Below are positions 6,441-13,716 of a DNA stretch of 15,513 nt, in pieces. Both the position numbers and the translations under genes were made by a program. The stretch lies in contig JAATES010000357.1 in NCBI GenBank assembly GCA_015655615.1, forward strand, positions 1 to 15,513, read 5' to 3'. The DNA comes from Actinomycetales bacterium (lineage in GTDB: Bacteria > Actinomycetota > Actinomycetes > Actinomycetales > Cellulomonadaceae). Each line of letters opens with the position of its first letter. The stretch's first letter is position 1. The notes under the pieces are model-generated. The model saw only the letters and a program-made list of their open reading frames with translations. It did no database searches and was not told where the DNA came from.

Positions 6441-6902
6441 GTGGTCAATACCGAGTACGCGGGGCGTTCCTACCCCGCGGGCCCGGTGTACGTGGTCGGA
6501 CGCGAGAAGATCCGCGAATTCGCTGCGGCAGTGGGCGCGACCCATCCGAGCCATGTCAGCGTGGACTCGGCGCGCGCGCTCGGCTATGTGGACGTCGTCG
6601 CGCCAGCGACGTTCGCGGTCGTGCTGGCACAGCGGGCTGAGGCTCAGTATGTCGAAGACCCCGAGGCGGGGATCGATTTCAGTCGAGTGGTCCACGCCGA
6701 CGAGCGGTTCAGCCACGTCCGGCCCATCGTGGCCGGCGACGAGCTGGTGACCGCGGTCAGCGTCGAATCGATCACGCAGCGTGGCGGTCTGTCGATGGTG
6801 ACGACCTGCGCGGAGATCTATGCGGCTGATGGCGCTGGAGAGCCCAGCGAGCTCATCTCGCGGGTCTACTCCACCCTGGCGGTGCGGGAGGCAGACGCGT
6901 GA
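6441..6902 (+). CDS. hadA: MaoC-like hot-dog dehydratase subunit, HadA type
   Basis: A 153-residue single hot-dog-fold protein of the FAS1-like dehydratase N-terminal family (N-terminal half of double hot-dog hydratases). It begins YAGRSYPAGPVYVVGREKI and carries HPSHVS, APATFAVV and VVHADERFSHVRPIVAGDEL blocks seen in HadA/HadC. In mycobacteria HadA is the substrate-binding partner of HadB in (3R)-hydroxyacyl-ACP dehydration in FAS-II. HadA itself lacks the hydratase catalytic Asp/His motif, as here. GTG at 6441 follows GAGAG at 8 bases. The stop overlaps the hadB start by four bases (GTGA), implying coupled synthesis and a heterodimer. Whether this host makes mycolic acids cannot be seen; another acyl-chain role is possible. 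Confidence 0.85.
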   Translation: MVNTEYAGRSYPAGPVYVVGREKIREFAAAVGATHPSHVSVDSARALGYVDVVAPATFAVVLAQRAEAQYVEDPEAGIDFSRVVHADERFSHVRPIVAGDELVTAVSVESITQRGGLSMVTTCAEIYAADGAGEPSELISRVYSTLAVREADA

Positions 6903-7324
6903 GCCTGCCCATTGCGGCCGATCTGACGGCTCCGCTGGTCATCGGCGAGTCGACCATCGTGCTGGACCGTGCGCGGCTGGTGCGGTACGCGGGCGCCAGC
7001 GGCGACTTCAACCCGATCCACTGGAATGCGGAGTTCGCTCAGGCGGCCGGCCTGCCGGGGATCATCGGGCACGGCATGCTCACCATGGGCGCCGCCCTCG
7101 ACCTCGTCGAGCACTGGCTGGGCGACCCCGGTGCCGTCCTGGACTACCAGACGCGATTTGCGCGCCCGGTTCCCGTGCCCTCGACGGGCACGGTATCGGT
7201 CGAGGTCGTGGGAACGCTGGCCGCGATCGACGTCGCAGAGAAGTCGGGCAGGGTGGACCTGCTGGTCACGCTCGACGGCGCGAAGGTCTTGGTCAAGGCG
7301 CAGGTCGCTGTCCGCCTGGCATGA
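6899..7324 (+). CDS. hadB: MaoC-like (R)-specific hydroxyacyl dehydratase subunit, HadB type
   Basis: A 141-residue hot-dog protein with the full hydratase-2 motif YAGASGDFNPIHWN followed by GIIGHGMLTMG. Asp36 and His41 are the expected catalytic pair and fall at the same positions as I recall for mycobacterial HadB. It should dehydrate 3-hydroxyacyl thioesters as a heterodimer with the preceding HadA. The GTG start lies inside the hadA stop (four-base overlap). No hadC follows; the next gene is murB, 55 bases on, with its own promoter signal. Confidence 0.88.
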   Translation: MSLPIAADLTAPLVIGESTIVLDRARLVRYAGASGDFNPIHWNAEFAQAAGLPGIIGHGMLTMGAALDLVEHWLGDPGAVLDYQTRFARPVPVPSTGTVSVEVVGTLAAIDVAEKSGRVDLLVTLDGAKVLVKAQVAVRLA

Positions 7325-7367
7325 GTCCGGTCAGGGGTCTTCCACAGCCGGCTGGGGTGACGAACGG

Positions 7368-7373
7368 TAGCCT
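7368..7373 (+). promoter_or_regulatory. -10 box placed for a leaderless murB transcript
   Basis: TAGCCT (TAnnnT) ends six bases before the murB ATG at 7380, so transcription would start at or next to the A of the ATG. A GGAG at 7374-7377 is only two bases from the ATG, too close for a normal ribosome site. No good -35 is visible. Confidence 0.5.
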
Positions 7374-7379
7374 GGAGCG

Positions 7380-8525
7380 ATGACGCCAGCCGAGTTCTCC
7401 GACCTGACCACGCTACATGTGGGCGGTCCAGCAGATGCGTACGTCGAGGCGCGCAGTGAAGAAGAGCTGATCGGCGTCGTCCGGGCCGCGGACGACGCCG
7501 GGGAGCCGCTCCTGGTGATCGGCGGTGGCTCCAACCTGCTGGTCTCCGATGAGGGCTTCGGCGGCGTGGTGGTGCGGGACGCGCGTACCGGTGTCGATCC
7601 GGAGGGCCAGGACGCCTGCGGCGGCGCTGCGATGACTGTCGTGGCAGGTCAGCCTTGGGATGACTTCGTGCGGTTAACGGTGGAACGGGAGTGGGTCGGA
7701 GTCGAGGCGCTCTCGGGCATCCCCGGAACGGTGGGTGCCGCCCCGGTGCAGAACATCGGTGCCTACGGGCAGGAGGTGGCCGGCGCCATCTCGACCATTC
7801 GCACCTGGGACCGTACGCGCGGGCGCATCCGGACCTTCGCGGTCGGGGAGCTCGGCTTCGGCTATCGGACCTCGTTGCTGAAGGACTCCACGCGATCGGC
7901 CTCGGCGGTCAAGGGCGCGCCCTGGTACCCGACGCCAGCCTATGTGGTGCTGTCGGTCTCGTTCCAGCTGCGGCTCGGGTCGCTCTCCGCCCCGATCGCG
8001 TATCCGGAGCTCGCTGCGCGGCTGGGCGTCGACGTCGGGGATCGCGCCCCGTCTGCCGAGGTGCGCGCGGCGGTGCTGGATCTGCGAGCGGGCAAGGGCA
8101 TGCTCGTCGACGACGGGCACGGCCCCGCGGATCACGACCGATGGAGCGCCGGGTCGTTCTTCACCAATCCGGTGGTTCCCGCGGAGTCGGCCGGTGACCT
8201 GCCCGAGGGAGCTCCGCGGTTCCCGGTGCGGTCCGCACGACCGGCTGTGACCACCGGGCCGAGCCTGGGAGCGGTCGACCCGTCGGTCATCAAGACGTCG
8301 GCGGCCTGGCTCATCGAGCGGGCGGGCTTCGGCCGTGGGTTCGGCCTGGCAGGCGAGGACAGCCAGGCGACCGTGTCGACCAGGCACTCGCTCGCGCTCA
8401 CCAACCGCGGCGGGGCCACGGCGTCCGAGGTGGTGGAGCTGGCCCGCGCCATTCGCGACGGGGTGCGCGAGGCCTTCGGCATCACGCTGGAACCTGAGCC
8501 GGTCCTGGTGGGGGTCTCGCTGTAG
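7380..8525 (+). CDS. murB: UDP-N-acetylenolpyruvoylglucosamine reductase (MurB)
   Basis: A 381-residue cytoplasmic FAD enzyme that uses NADPH to reduce UDP-GlcNAc-enolpyruvate to UDP-MurNAc, the second committed step of peptidoglycan synthesis. The FAD-binding segment runs from TTLHVGGPAD through VIGGGSNLLVSD (47-57) and GVEALSGIPGTVGAAPVQNIGAYGQEV in shortened form. The substrate motif GFGYRTSLLK is at 159-168. The proton-donor Ser is expected at 259 in WSAGSFFTNP, and the C-terminal Glu lies in ITLEPEPVLVG. Length is typical of actinobacterial MurB. The ATG at 7380 starts directly at the family's N-terminus; initiation looks leaderless. It is convergent with the deaminase gene, 19 bases between stops. 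Confidence 0.95.
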   Translation: MTPAEFSDLTTLHVGGPADAYVEARSEEELIGVVRAADDAGEPLLVIGGGSNLLVSDEGFGGVVVRDARTGVDPEGQDACGGAAMTVVAGQPWDDFVRLTVEREWVGVEALSGIPGTVGAAPVQNIGAYGQEVAGAISTIRTWDRTRGRIRTFAVGELGFGYRTSLLKDSTRSASAVKGAPWYPTPAYVVLSVSFQLRLGSLSAPIAYPELAARLGVDVGDRAPSAEVRAAVLDLRAGKGMLVDDGHGPADHDRWSAGSFFTNPVVPAESAGDLPEGAPRFPVRSARPAVTTGPSLGAVDPSVIKTSAAWLIERAGFGRGFGLAGEDSQATVSTRHSLALTNRGGATASEVVELARAIRDGVREAFGITLEPEPVLVGVSL

Positions 8526-8528
8526 CGA

Positions 8529-8562
8529 CCGGAGTGCACGAGGGTCACTCGGGGGGTTCCGG
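8529..8562. terminator. Weak shared hairpin between murB and the deaminase gene
   Basis: CCGG-AGTG (8529-8536) can pair with CACT (8546-8549) and CCGG (8559-8562) across an unpaired GGG-rich internal loop. The position between convergent stops suggests a terminator, but the pairing is interrupted and there is no T-run. Confidence 0.25.
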
Positions 8563-9591
8563 CGAGGCCAGCCAGTCGTCGACGCCCGCGAGCAGCCGTC
8601 GCCTGACACCGGGGGAGGCGGTGGATGCCCGGATTGAGGAGGCTGCGAGGTTTGCCAGCTCGGTGTCGCTGAACCCCTGGACGTCCCGCAGCGCCTGGTA
8701 CTGCTCCGCCAGCCGGCTCTCGAACAGCAGTGGGTCGTCGGCCCCCAGCGCGACGCTTGCGCCATGTGAGAGGAGCGTGCGCACGGGCACCTCCTGCATC
8801 GTCGGGTAGACACCCAGTGCGACGTTGGACGCCGGGCAGACCTCCAGGCTGATCCGCTGCTCGACGGTCGCATCGAGCAGTGCGAGGTCCTCGGCCAATC
8901 GGACGCCATGACCGAGCCGGTCCGGGTGCAGGTGGTCCACGACCTCACGCACATGGTCAGGCCCGAGGAGCTCCCCGCCATGCGGGACGGAGGCGAGTCC
9001 GGCCCGGCGCGCTATGGCGAAGGCCGCGGCGAAGTCCGCGGTCCGCCCGGCGCGCTCGTCGTTGCTGAGCCCGAATCCGATGACCTGCCCATGGCCGTCC
9101 CCGGCATGGTGCGCCGCCAAGCGGGCGAGCGCGCGGGCGTCGAGCGGATGCCGGGTGCGCGACGCGGCAACGACGATCCCGACCTCGACCCCGTGCCGGA
9201 GGCCGGCTGCGCGGGCCTCGTCCAGCACGATCTCCAGGGCAGGTGTGATGCCACCGACCCGGGCCGCATAGGACGTCGGGTCGATCTGGAGCTCGAGCCG
9301 CCCGGAGCCCTCCGAAGCGTCGTCGGCGACGGCCTCGTCGACGATCCGGCGCATATCCGATTCGCCGCGGACGCAGGCACGCGCCGCGTCGTAGAGCCGC
9401 TGGAATCGGAACCAGCCTCGCTGGTCGCCGGGAACTCGTAACGGTGCATCGTCCAGCAGGGCGGCGGGAAGCCGCATTCCGTGGCTTGCCGCCAGCTCGC
9501 GCAGGGTGCCTGGCCGCATCGAGCCGGTGAAGTGCAGGTGCAGATGCGCCTTGGGAAGGGCCCGCAGGTCGCGCGGCAGCGAGGTCGGCAC
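8545..9591 (-). CDS. Adenosine deaminase family protein
   Basis: A 348-residue TIM-barrel amidohydrolase that should deaminate a purine nucleoside or related compound. Metal and catalytic motifs are in order: LPKAHLHLH (His16, His18), PHGGE (His204, Glu207), LGHGV (His228), SLEVCPASNVALG near 248-260, and GADDP (Asp285, Asp286). The motif after the first histidines reads FTGSM, not the classic LDGS; I recall this variant from actinobacterial homologues. The GTG at 9591 is the only plausible start, since an in-frame stop lies four codons upstream and no strong ribosome site is present. Adenosine is the default substrate, but this superfamily also includes adenine and aminodeoxyfutalosine deaminases, so the exact substrate is open. 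Confidence 0.85.
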   Translation of the reverse strand: MPTSLPRDLRALPKAHLHLHFTGSMRPGTLRELAASHGMRLPAALLDDAPLRVPGDQRGWFRFQRLYDAARACVRGESDMRRIVDEAVADDASEGSGRLELQIDPTSYAARVGGITPALEIVLDEARAAGLRHGVEVGIVVAASRTRHPLDARALARLAAHHAGDGHGQVIGFGLSNDERAGRTADFAAAFAIARRAGLASVPHGGELLGPDHVREVVDHLHPDRLGHGVRLAEDLALLDATVEQRISLEVCPASNVALGVYPTMQEVPVRTLLSHGASVALGADDPLLFESRLAEQYQALRDVQGFSDTELANLAASSIRASTASPGVRRRLLAGVDDWLASPEPPE

Positions 9592-9696
9592 AGGACCAGT
9601 CTGTCATCGATGAGGGGAGGGGGGACCCAGGGCCCACCAGGAGGGCGAATCGCCCGGCTTGGATGGGTCTATGCCACAACGTCGGAGGGATGCACG

Positions 9697-10197
9697 ATGA
9701 CGGTGCTCGTGATGGTCGCCAGCAAGCACGGTGCGACGTGGGGCGTCGGCGAGGCGATTGCCGAGGTCCTCCGTGACCGAGGGCTGCAGGTCGACCTTCG
9801 CAGGCCCGACGAGGTGGCTGAGCCGTCAGGCTATGACGCGGTGGTGGTCGGCTCGGCCGTCTATATGGGACAGTGGCTGCCCGAGGCGCGTGAGTTCATC
9901 GAGAGGAACTCCGGAGTCCTCGCCGGATTGCCGGTGTGGCTGTTCTCCTCGGGCCTCAGCGATTCCGCCTCCCAGGATTCCAACACCGGCGGCGGCCGGG
10001 GCTTGCGTGTGACGCTGCCGAATGCGCGGGAGCATCGCCACTTCTCAGGGGCGCTGGACGTCTCCAAGCTGAACATCCTCGAACGGGCCGCCATCGCTGC
10101 GGCGCGGGGCAAGTACGGCGACCATCGTGACTTCAGCGCGGTGCGCGAGTGGGCCGGACAGGTCGCCGACGGTCTTGCGTCGCAGCCCCGGGCCTAG
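9697..10197 (+). CDS. Flavodoxin-domain protein, HemG-like
   Basis: A 166-residue FMN-binding protein. The phosphate-binding loop ASKHGAT is at residues 8-14 after a first beta strand TVLVMV; VVVGSAVYMGQW (about 48-60) and VWLFSSG give the second and third flavin-contact loops. Length and layout match the small flavodoxin group that includes menaquinone-dependent protoporphyrinogen oxidase HemG (about 180 residues), but no haem genes lie nearby, so a HemG function is unproven. The ATG at 9697 has GGAGGGA six bases upstream (9684-9690); the longer frame to 9481 overlaps the deaminase gene antisense and is not used. The IS remnant begins directly after its TAG stop. Confidence 0.82.
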   Translation: MTVLVMVASKHGATWGVGEAIAEVLRDRGLQVDLRRPDEVAEPSGYDAVVVGSAVYMGQWLPEAREFIERNSGVLAGLPVWLFSSGLSDSASQDSNTGGGRGLRVTLPNAREHRHFSGALDVSKLNILERAAIAAARGKYGDHRDFSAVREWAGQVADGLASQPRA

Positions 10198-10198
10198 G

Positions 10199-10938
10199 TG
10201 CGATACCGTTCAGTTAACAACGCCGGACATGGATGGTTGTGGCGGTGCTGGGCTGGGGCCAGGTGGCGTGGGCGACGCGTTTGACGTGCCACTTGGTGTA
10301 CTTCCTCTTCACGACGCGCGGCGCTGCACGTGGTCGCCGTACCGGGTTCAGTCGTCGCAGCAACCGGCGTAGGAAGTCCAGCCAGCCGGGCCTGTCCCGC
10401 CCTTGCTGGTCAGGGGGAAAAGACGCCCGGGTGGGCGAGGGTCTGGCGGGTGATCCGTAGCGCGGCAACGAAGCTGACCTGGTCCGGATCATGCCCGGAG
10501 TGCGCGGCGGCCTCGGCCATCAGCGAGCGGATCGCGAAGTGGCAGCACAGGTGGCCCCAGATTTCCTGGCGAATCAGGTTGGGTGACTTGCTGCGCAGCA
10601 CGGTGAGTGGCCCGCGCTGGTGGGTCTTGAGCTCGTCGAAGGTCGACTCGATCTCCCACCGTTGCGCGTAGGCTGCGGCCAGATCGGTCGCGCTGGCCTG
10701 ACTGGGATCCGGCACGGTGGTCAAGAGCCGGTAGCCAGTGGTGTTCTCGCGGTCCTGCTGCCGGCCGTCGTCGAGGGTGTAGTCGATGACGCGCACCCGC
10801 ATCGGCTCCGCGGCCCGGGCCGCGGCCGAGTGAGTCTGGCGTAGGTCGGCCAGCCAGGAGCCGTCCGGCAGATCCTCGACGTGGACCGGCTTGGGTCCGG
10901 AGGAGTCGGTGCGGATACGCCACAACAGGTCCGCGCGA
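10199..10938 (-). pseudogene. IS4-family transposase, 5'-truncated and frameshifted
   Basis: On the minus strand, from about 10938, the frame reads DRADLLWRIRTD and then the IS4 core with the YREK-type signature YAQRWEIESTFDELK and RSKSPNLIRQEIWGHLCCHFAIR. That frame stops at 10410. The true C-terminus (FPPDQQGR...PRVVKRKYTKWHVKR...WPQPS) continues in another frame to TAA at 10214. A single extra base in the TTTTCCCCC run (plus strand 10413-10421) explains the shift. The N-terminal half with the first two DDE aspartates is missing. The sequence CGATACCGTTCAGTTAA next to the flavodoxin stop is probably the IS end. Non-functional in itself. Confidence 0.85.
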
Positions 10939-11123
10939 TCGGACGCGACTGGCAGCGCAGCACGAGCCGCAACCGGCCCTCGGGAGTCAACGCGGCGTTA
11001 GCTGGGTCATGAGGTGTAGGTCCTCCCAGCAGGCAGGACGTAGTGGTACTCCATCCTGCGGACAAGACCTACCCCTCCCTCACACCCCGACCCCCACGGG
11101 TGTCACCAACCTCATGCCCTACA
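10938..11123 (-). pseudogene. IS481-family transposase, N-terminal stub only
   Basis: Minus-strand codons from about 11005 to 10938 read ANAALTPEGRLRLVLRCQSR then PIA, the typical first residues of actinobacterial IS481 transposases. A GGGAGG ribosome site and an ATG at 11010-11008 precede it, but one base is missing after ATG-ACC-CA, so the ATG frame ends after seven codons. At about 10938 the sequence switches into the IS4 remnant. The stretch up to about 11123, where a TGT begins the inverted-repeat-like end, is probably the element's left end, though I could not confirm a terminal repeat. No opposite end is present. Confidence 0.7.
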
Positions 11124-11132
11124 ACAACTAGC

Positions 11133-11169
11133 CTACAAAAAGCCTGTAGTGGTTCGCTTTGCTGGCGAA
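11133..11169 (-). terminator. Two small hairpins after the metalloprotease gene
   Basis: TTCGC (11153-11157) with GCGAA (11165-11169) and CTACA (11133-11137) with TGTAG (11145-11149) form two five-pair stems with seven-base loops, 21-57 bases after the metalloprotease stop. In the minus-strand transcript a run of T lies in the second loop. A weak terminator is possible. Confidence 0.3.
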
Positions 11170-11189
11170 GCAACCATCTGCCATAATCC

Positions 11190-12245
11190 TCAGGAGCCGT
11201 AATACAAGGCCCGCATTCCGTAAGCGTCTCCGATACCCAGATTCCGCTGGGAGGTGTCACATTTTGCGGTGGTAGGTTGCATGACTTGGTTGGTTGATGT
11301 GGCCACATGATCCAGTCCGACTGCGTGTCCGATCTCATGTAAAGCCACGCCACGGACATCGTATTTCTCAGAGCACGCCGAAATGTCTGATCCCGAAAAC
11401 CACGAGTGCTCACTATCAAACTTTATATCGGCACTCGTAATATTCCCGGTTGAAATGACGTAAGTTCGACAAGTAACCGCGAGTGTTCCTGACTGGTTTA
11501 TGGTATTAAAAACGACGACGTTCTTGTCGGGTGATTCGCTAGAGCTGCAACCGCCGCTCGACGTCACATCTGAGTCAGCCGTAGTTAGGCCCAGGTAGGA
11601 AGTGCTCAGCGAGTTGCTCACGCTCGTTCCCGTCTGGCAAAGCTCCCCCTCTTTCCAGGTGCCCATCGCATTACGTATTCTTGCGAGAGAATTGGTTGAC
11701 GGCGTGTCAACATCCTTAAAATACCAGTTGTAGGCTTTGCCTGACCAGAAATTCCCACTCGCCGAGTATGAGTATCGGTTCGCTGTGCCACATTTGCCAG
11801 AGGATGCGGCTAGAGGCTGAATCGCGGTCGGAGTGAACTGCTGCGTATCGATTTGGCGGAGGACTTCCGTATTGCCAAACTTGCTTCCATCAATCTCAAC
11901 TGCCAGATTGCCGTCGATAGAATGGGCTACCACCACATCCTCGTCGCCTTCTGTGACAACGGAACTGTCCTCATCGAGAAACGCGCTCCGAAACACACCC
12001 ATCCCTGCTTCTGGGATCGCGTAATCCGTTCCATCGGGCAGTGATACGGTTACGTTTGTGAAGTCGCATGACACGTCTTTGAGCGCATCTACCTGTTCCA
12101 GGTCGATGGTTGACCCCATATTGCATTCTGGCGGCACGGCTAAGGGGTCGCTTGCGATTGCGGTCGTTGGTGTTGATAGGGCCAAGCCTGACAATGCAAC
12201 TACGACGAGCGAGGTCGCAGTACGTAGTTTGCTCAAGGCGTTCAT
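11190..12245 (-). CDS. Secreted matrixin-type zinc metalloprotease
   Basis: A 351-residue exported protease. A signal peptide with basic start and hydrophobic core covers about residues 1-31 (cleavage near TAIA-SD). Residues 35-145 look like a propeptide without a clear cysteine-switch motif. The catalytic domain starts near GKCGTANRYSYS and ends with the metzincin motif HEIGHAVGLDH (303-313) and the Met-turn at Met322 (QVMQP). Eight cysteines, six after residue 150, suggest disulfides. ATG at 12245 follows AAGGAAAGG. It lies 73 bases after the lipoprotein gene on the same strand, probably in one transcript. Base composition is clearly lower in GC than the core genes, with many A/T third positions, pointing to horizontal acquisition. 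Substrate unknown; host-surface, matrix or competitor proteins are all possible. Confidence 0.85.
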   Translation of the reverse strand: MNALSKLRTATSLVVVALSGLALSTPTTAIASDPLAVPPECNMGSTIDLEQVDALKDVSCDFTNVTVSLPDGTDYAIPEAGMGVFRSAFLDEDSSVVTEGDEDVVVAHSIDGNLAVEIDGSKFGNTEVLRQIDTQQFTPTAIQPLAASSGKCGTANRYSYSASGNFWSGKAYNWYFKDVDTPSTNSLARIRNAMGTWKEGELCQTGTSVSNSLSTSYLGLTTADSDVTSSGGCSSSESPDKNVVVFNTINQSGTLAVTCRTYVISTGNITSADIKFDSEHSWFSGSDISACSEKYDVRGVALHEIGHAVGLDHVATSTNQVMQPTTAKCDTSQRNLGIGDAYGMRALYYGS

Positions 12246-12318
12246 AGGCCTTTCCTTTGATACATCTGAAGCCGGGATTCTTGGCTATTTCCACCCTGTT
12301 TTATGAAGTCGGCGGTTT

Positions 12319-13056
12319 TTAGAATGAAGTGTGGAACTGTCTCACCCTTTTTAGGAGGTACTTCTTGCCCGGAAATTTCACGAGGAATGTTCCGGATGTA
12401 ATCTGATCGGATTGCAGTGACCATTTCCAGCCGTCGAGCTTGACTTTCGCCTTGCCGATTTTCTTGAATGAATCGGAACCTTTCGGCTTGAAATACACAA
12501 CCAGCTTTTTTCCAACGAGTTGTGACGTTCGGGCTCGACCATGGATTTTGACATTACTCGGGTCTTTGGACGAGCGGTGTACTTTGACTGAGAAATCCGC
12601 CTTCTTATACACCGCAATTCTTCCGGCAGCGGAGAGCGTTTTCCCGTTTTGCGTGCCGGTGACCGTGACGACGTAGCGTGAATTCTTTTTGCCTGCATTG
12701 GCGTCGCTGAGGGATGGCGCAGTTACGGTGAACGTATTCAGTCCATTCGTCAAAGTGTCAATAGACGTCTGAACGCCGATGGATGTGGTGCCTACATCGT
12801 CCGATACGGACGTGACATCAACGCTAAATCGTGCGGGCTTCGTCAGGCCAGTCAAGCGTACTCTTGCAGTGAAAGAGACCTGGCCATGTGGATTTCGAAC
12901 GGAGGCGTCAGCCACCTCAAGTTTGTCAATAGAAGTGGACGTGTCCCGTGAGGATGCTTGGACGTTTGCGGGCTTCGTCTCAGATGCGTTGCAGCCTGTG
13001 AGCGCAACTGTCGCCAGCAATGCCAATGCAACGGTTGCCCGTCCTGTCTTGTTCAT
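12319..13056 (-). CDS. Predicted lipoprotein with Ig-like beta-sandwich repeats
   Basis: A 245-residue exported protein. The lipobox LTGC with Cys22 follows a hydrophobic stretch (ATVALALLATVA), so the mature form should be lipid-anchored on the outer face of the membrane. After a Ser/Thr-rich spacer (to about 45) come two probable beta-sandwich units: about 50-155, and about 157-245 with the pattern KIHGRARTS...KKLVVYFKPKGSDSFKKIGKAKVKLDGWKWSL typical of bacterial Ig-like adhesive modules. The C-terminal half is strongly basic. No enzymatic motif is seen. ATG at 13056 has AGGGG upstream; a longer start at 13092 would precede the signal peptide by 12 residues. It is first gene of the unit with the metalloprotease, under a near-consensus promoter. 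GC is low like its neighbour. The family is not recognised. Confidence 0.75.
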   Translation of the reverse strand: MNKTGRATVALALLATVALTGCNASETKPANVQASSRDTSTSIDKLEVADASVRNPHGQVSFTARVRLTGLTKPARFSVDVTSVSDDVGTTSIGVQTSIDTLTNGLNTFTVTAPSLSDANAGKKNSRYVVTVTGTQNGKTLSAAGRIAVYKKADFSVKVHRSSKDPSNVKIHGRARTSQLVGKKLVVYFKPKGSDSFKKIGKAKVKLDGWKWSLQSDQITSGTFLVKFPGKKYLLKRVRQFHTSF

Positions 13057-13109
13057 GGTTACCCCTGCTTGCCAGTTACATCGGCACGTCACCGTGTCTG
13101 TTGGGGTAG

Positions 13110-13138
13110 ACGCTAGCCCCGGATGACCCCGCTGTCAA
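13110..13138 (-). promoter_or_regulatory. Near-consensus promoter of the lipoprotein/metalloprotease unit
   Basis: On the minus strand TTGACA (13138-13133) is followed after exactly 17 bases by TAGCGT (13115-13110), fitting the vegetative sigma factor with a perfect -35. The start point would be near 13103, giving a leader of about 47 bases. The TTGACA contains the TGA stop of the upstream small ORF. Confidence 0.75.
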
Positions 13139-13290
13139 CACGTTGGCACACTGCATTTCAGGTGGTGAAGAGCCAGGATCCCGGACATCGTGGTCGGTAC
13201 CGAGAGCGCCACCACGGTGAGCAGCGCGACGACGGGCCACGGTTCTTTACCTATCCACTTCATGATCGTGTTCTCCGTATGGTTGGTCAT
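13135..13290 (-). CDS. Small single-helix membrane protein of the conjugation remnant
   Basis: A 51-residue ORF that starts with an ATG overlapping the stop of the ATPase remnant (ATGA, 13290-13287); an internal ATG at 13263 with GGAG nine bases upstream would give 42 residues. It begins MTNHTENTIMKWIGKEPWP, has one hydrophobic segment at about residues 18-42 (VVALLTVVALSVPTTM in part) and ends HHLKCSVPTC with two cysteines. The stop-start overlap argues that it was translated with the ATPase gene, so it was probably part of the same transfer operon. No family recognised. Whether it is still transcribed is doubtful, since the 5' part of the operon is gone. Confidence 0.5.
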   Translation of the reverse strand: MTNHTENTIMKWIGKEPWPVVALLTVVALSVPTTMSGILALHHLKCSVPTC

Positions 13291-13607
13291 TCAGCCCTGC
13301 GGGCGTCGGTGCTGAATACGGCCAGTTCGAGGTCGGCGGGATCGGTGTGGACCAAGAAGGAGCGGTTTCCGAACTTCCACAGCGCCTCTCCTCGACCCAG
13401 GCTGGTGGCCAGTTCTCGTTCGATGGCGGTCAGGCCCACTGCTTGACCGACCGCGCCTATCGAGGTGACAGCCTGGTTGTCAATGACCTTCACTTGTGAT
13501 TTCGTCAGCAACCCCACCGCTTGGATGCGTTGGGGTGAGACGACATCACCGACCGTGCCCAGGTCGGCCAGTTCGTGCATGATGAGCATGTTCGCGATGC
13601 CCCATTC
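13287..13607 (-). pseudogene. C-terminal stub of an SCO6880/VirB4-like conjugation ATPase
   Basis: About 106 residues read EWGIANMLIMHELADLGTVGD, then GLLTKSQVKVIDNQ, GLTAIERELATSLGRGEALWK and NRSFLVHTDPADLELAVFSTDA. This order (IANMLIMHxLADL-VGD, LL-x-R/K-x-I-x-x-Q, GLT-x-E, G-x-G-x-LW, RSF-V) matches the C-terminus of the actinobacterial SCO6880-type ATPases that power conjugative DNA transfer. The Walker motifs and everything before are missing; the frame stays open to a stop at 13680-13682, but those 25 or so residues do not look like the family. An ATG at 13589 could give a 100-residue product. The break lies within about 110 bases of the next core gene, marking the edge of the accessory block. 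Confidence 0.7.
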
Positions 13608-13716
13608 ACCGTCAATGGGGGCTGCGGCACCCGGGCAGCAGCCGGAGGCCTCGATGATGAGATCACTCTCATCGCAGTCTCACTTGCGGGTCATCAGGGG
13701 GTGATGCGGTTGGCTC

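Noticed and set aside
7674..8981. 435-codon minus-strand frame across murB and the deaminase gene
   Set aside because: Composition is Arg/Ser/Pro-rich as expected of an antisense shadow, and it overlaps two solid genes.
9481..9696. Longer start for the flavodoxin-like protein
   Set aside because: The extra 72 codons run antisense through the deaminase 5' end, and the ATG at 9697 has an excellent ribosome site.
10721..11065. A functional 114-residue protein on the minus strand
   Set aside because: Only its first ~25 codons of real similarity are IS481-like; the rest is IS4 DNA read in the wrong frame.
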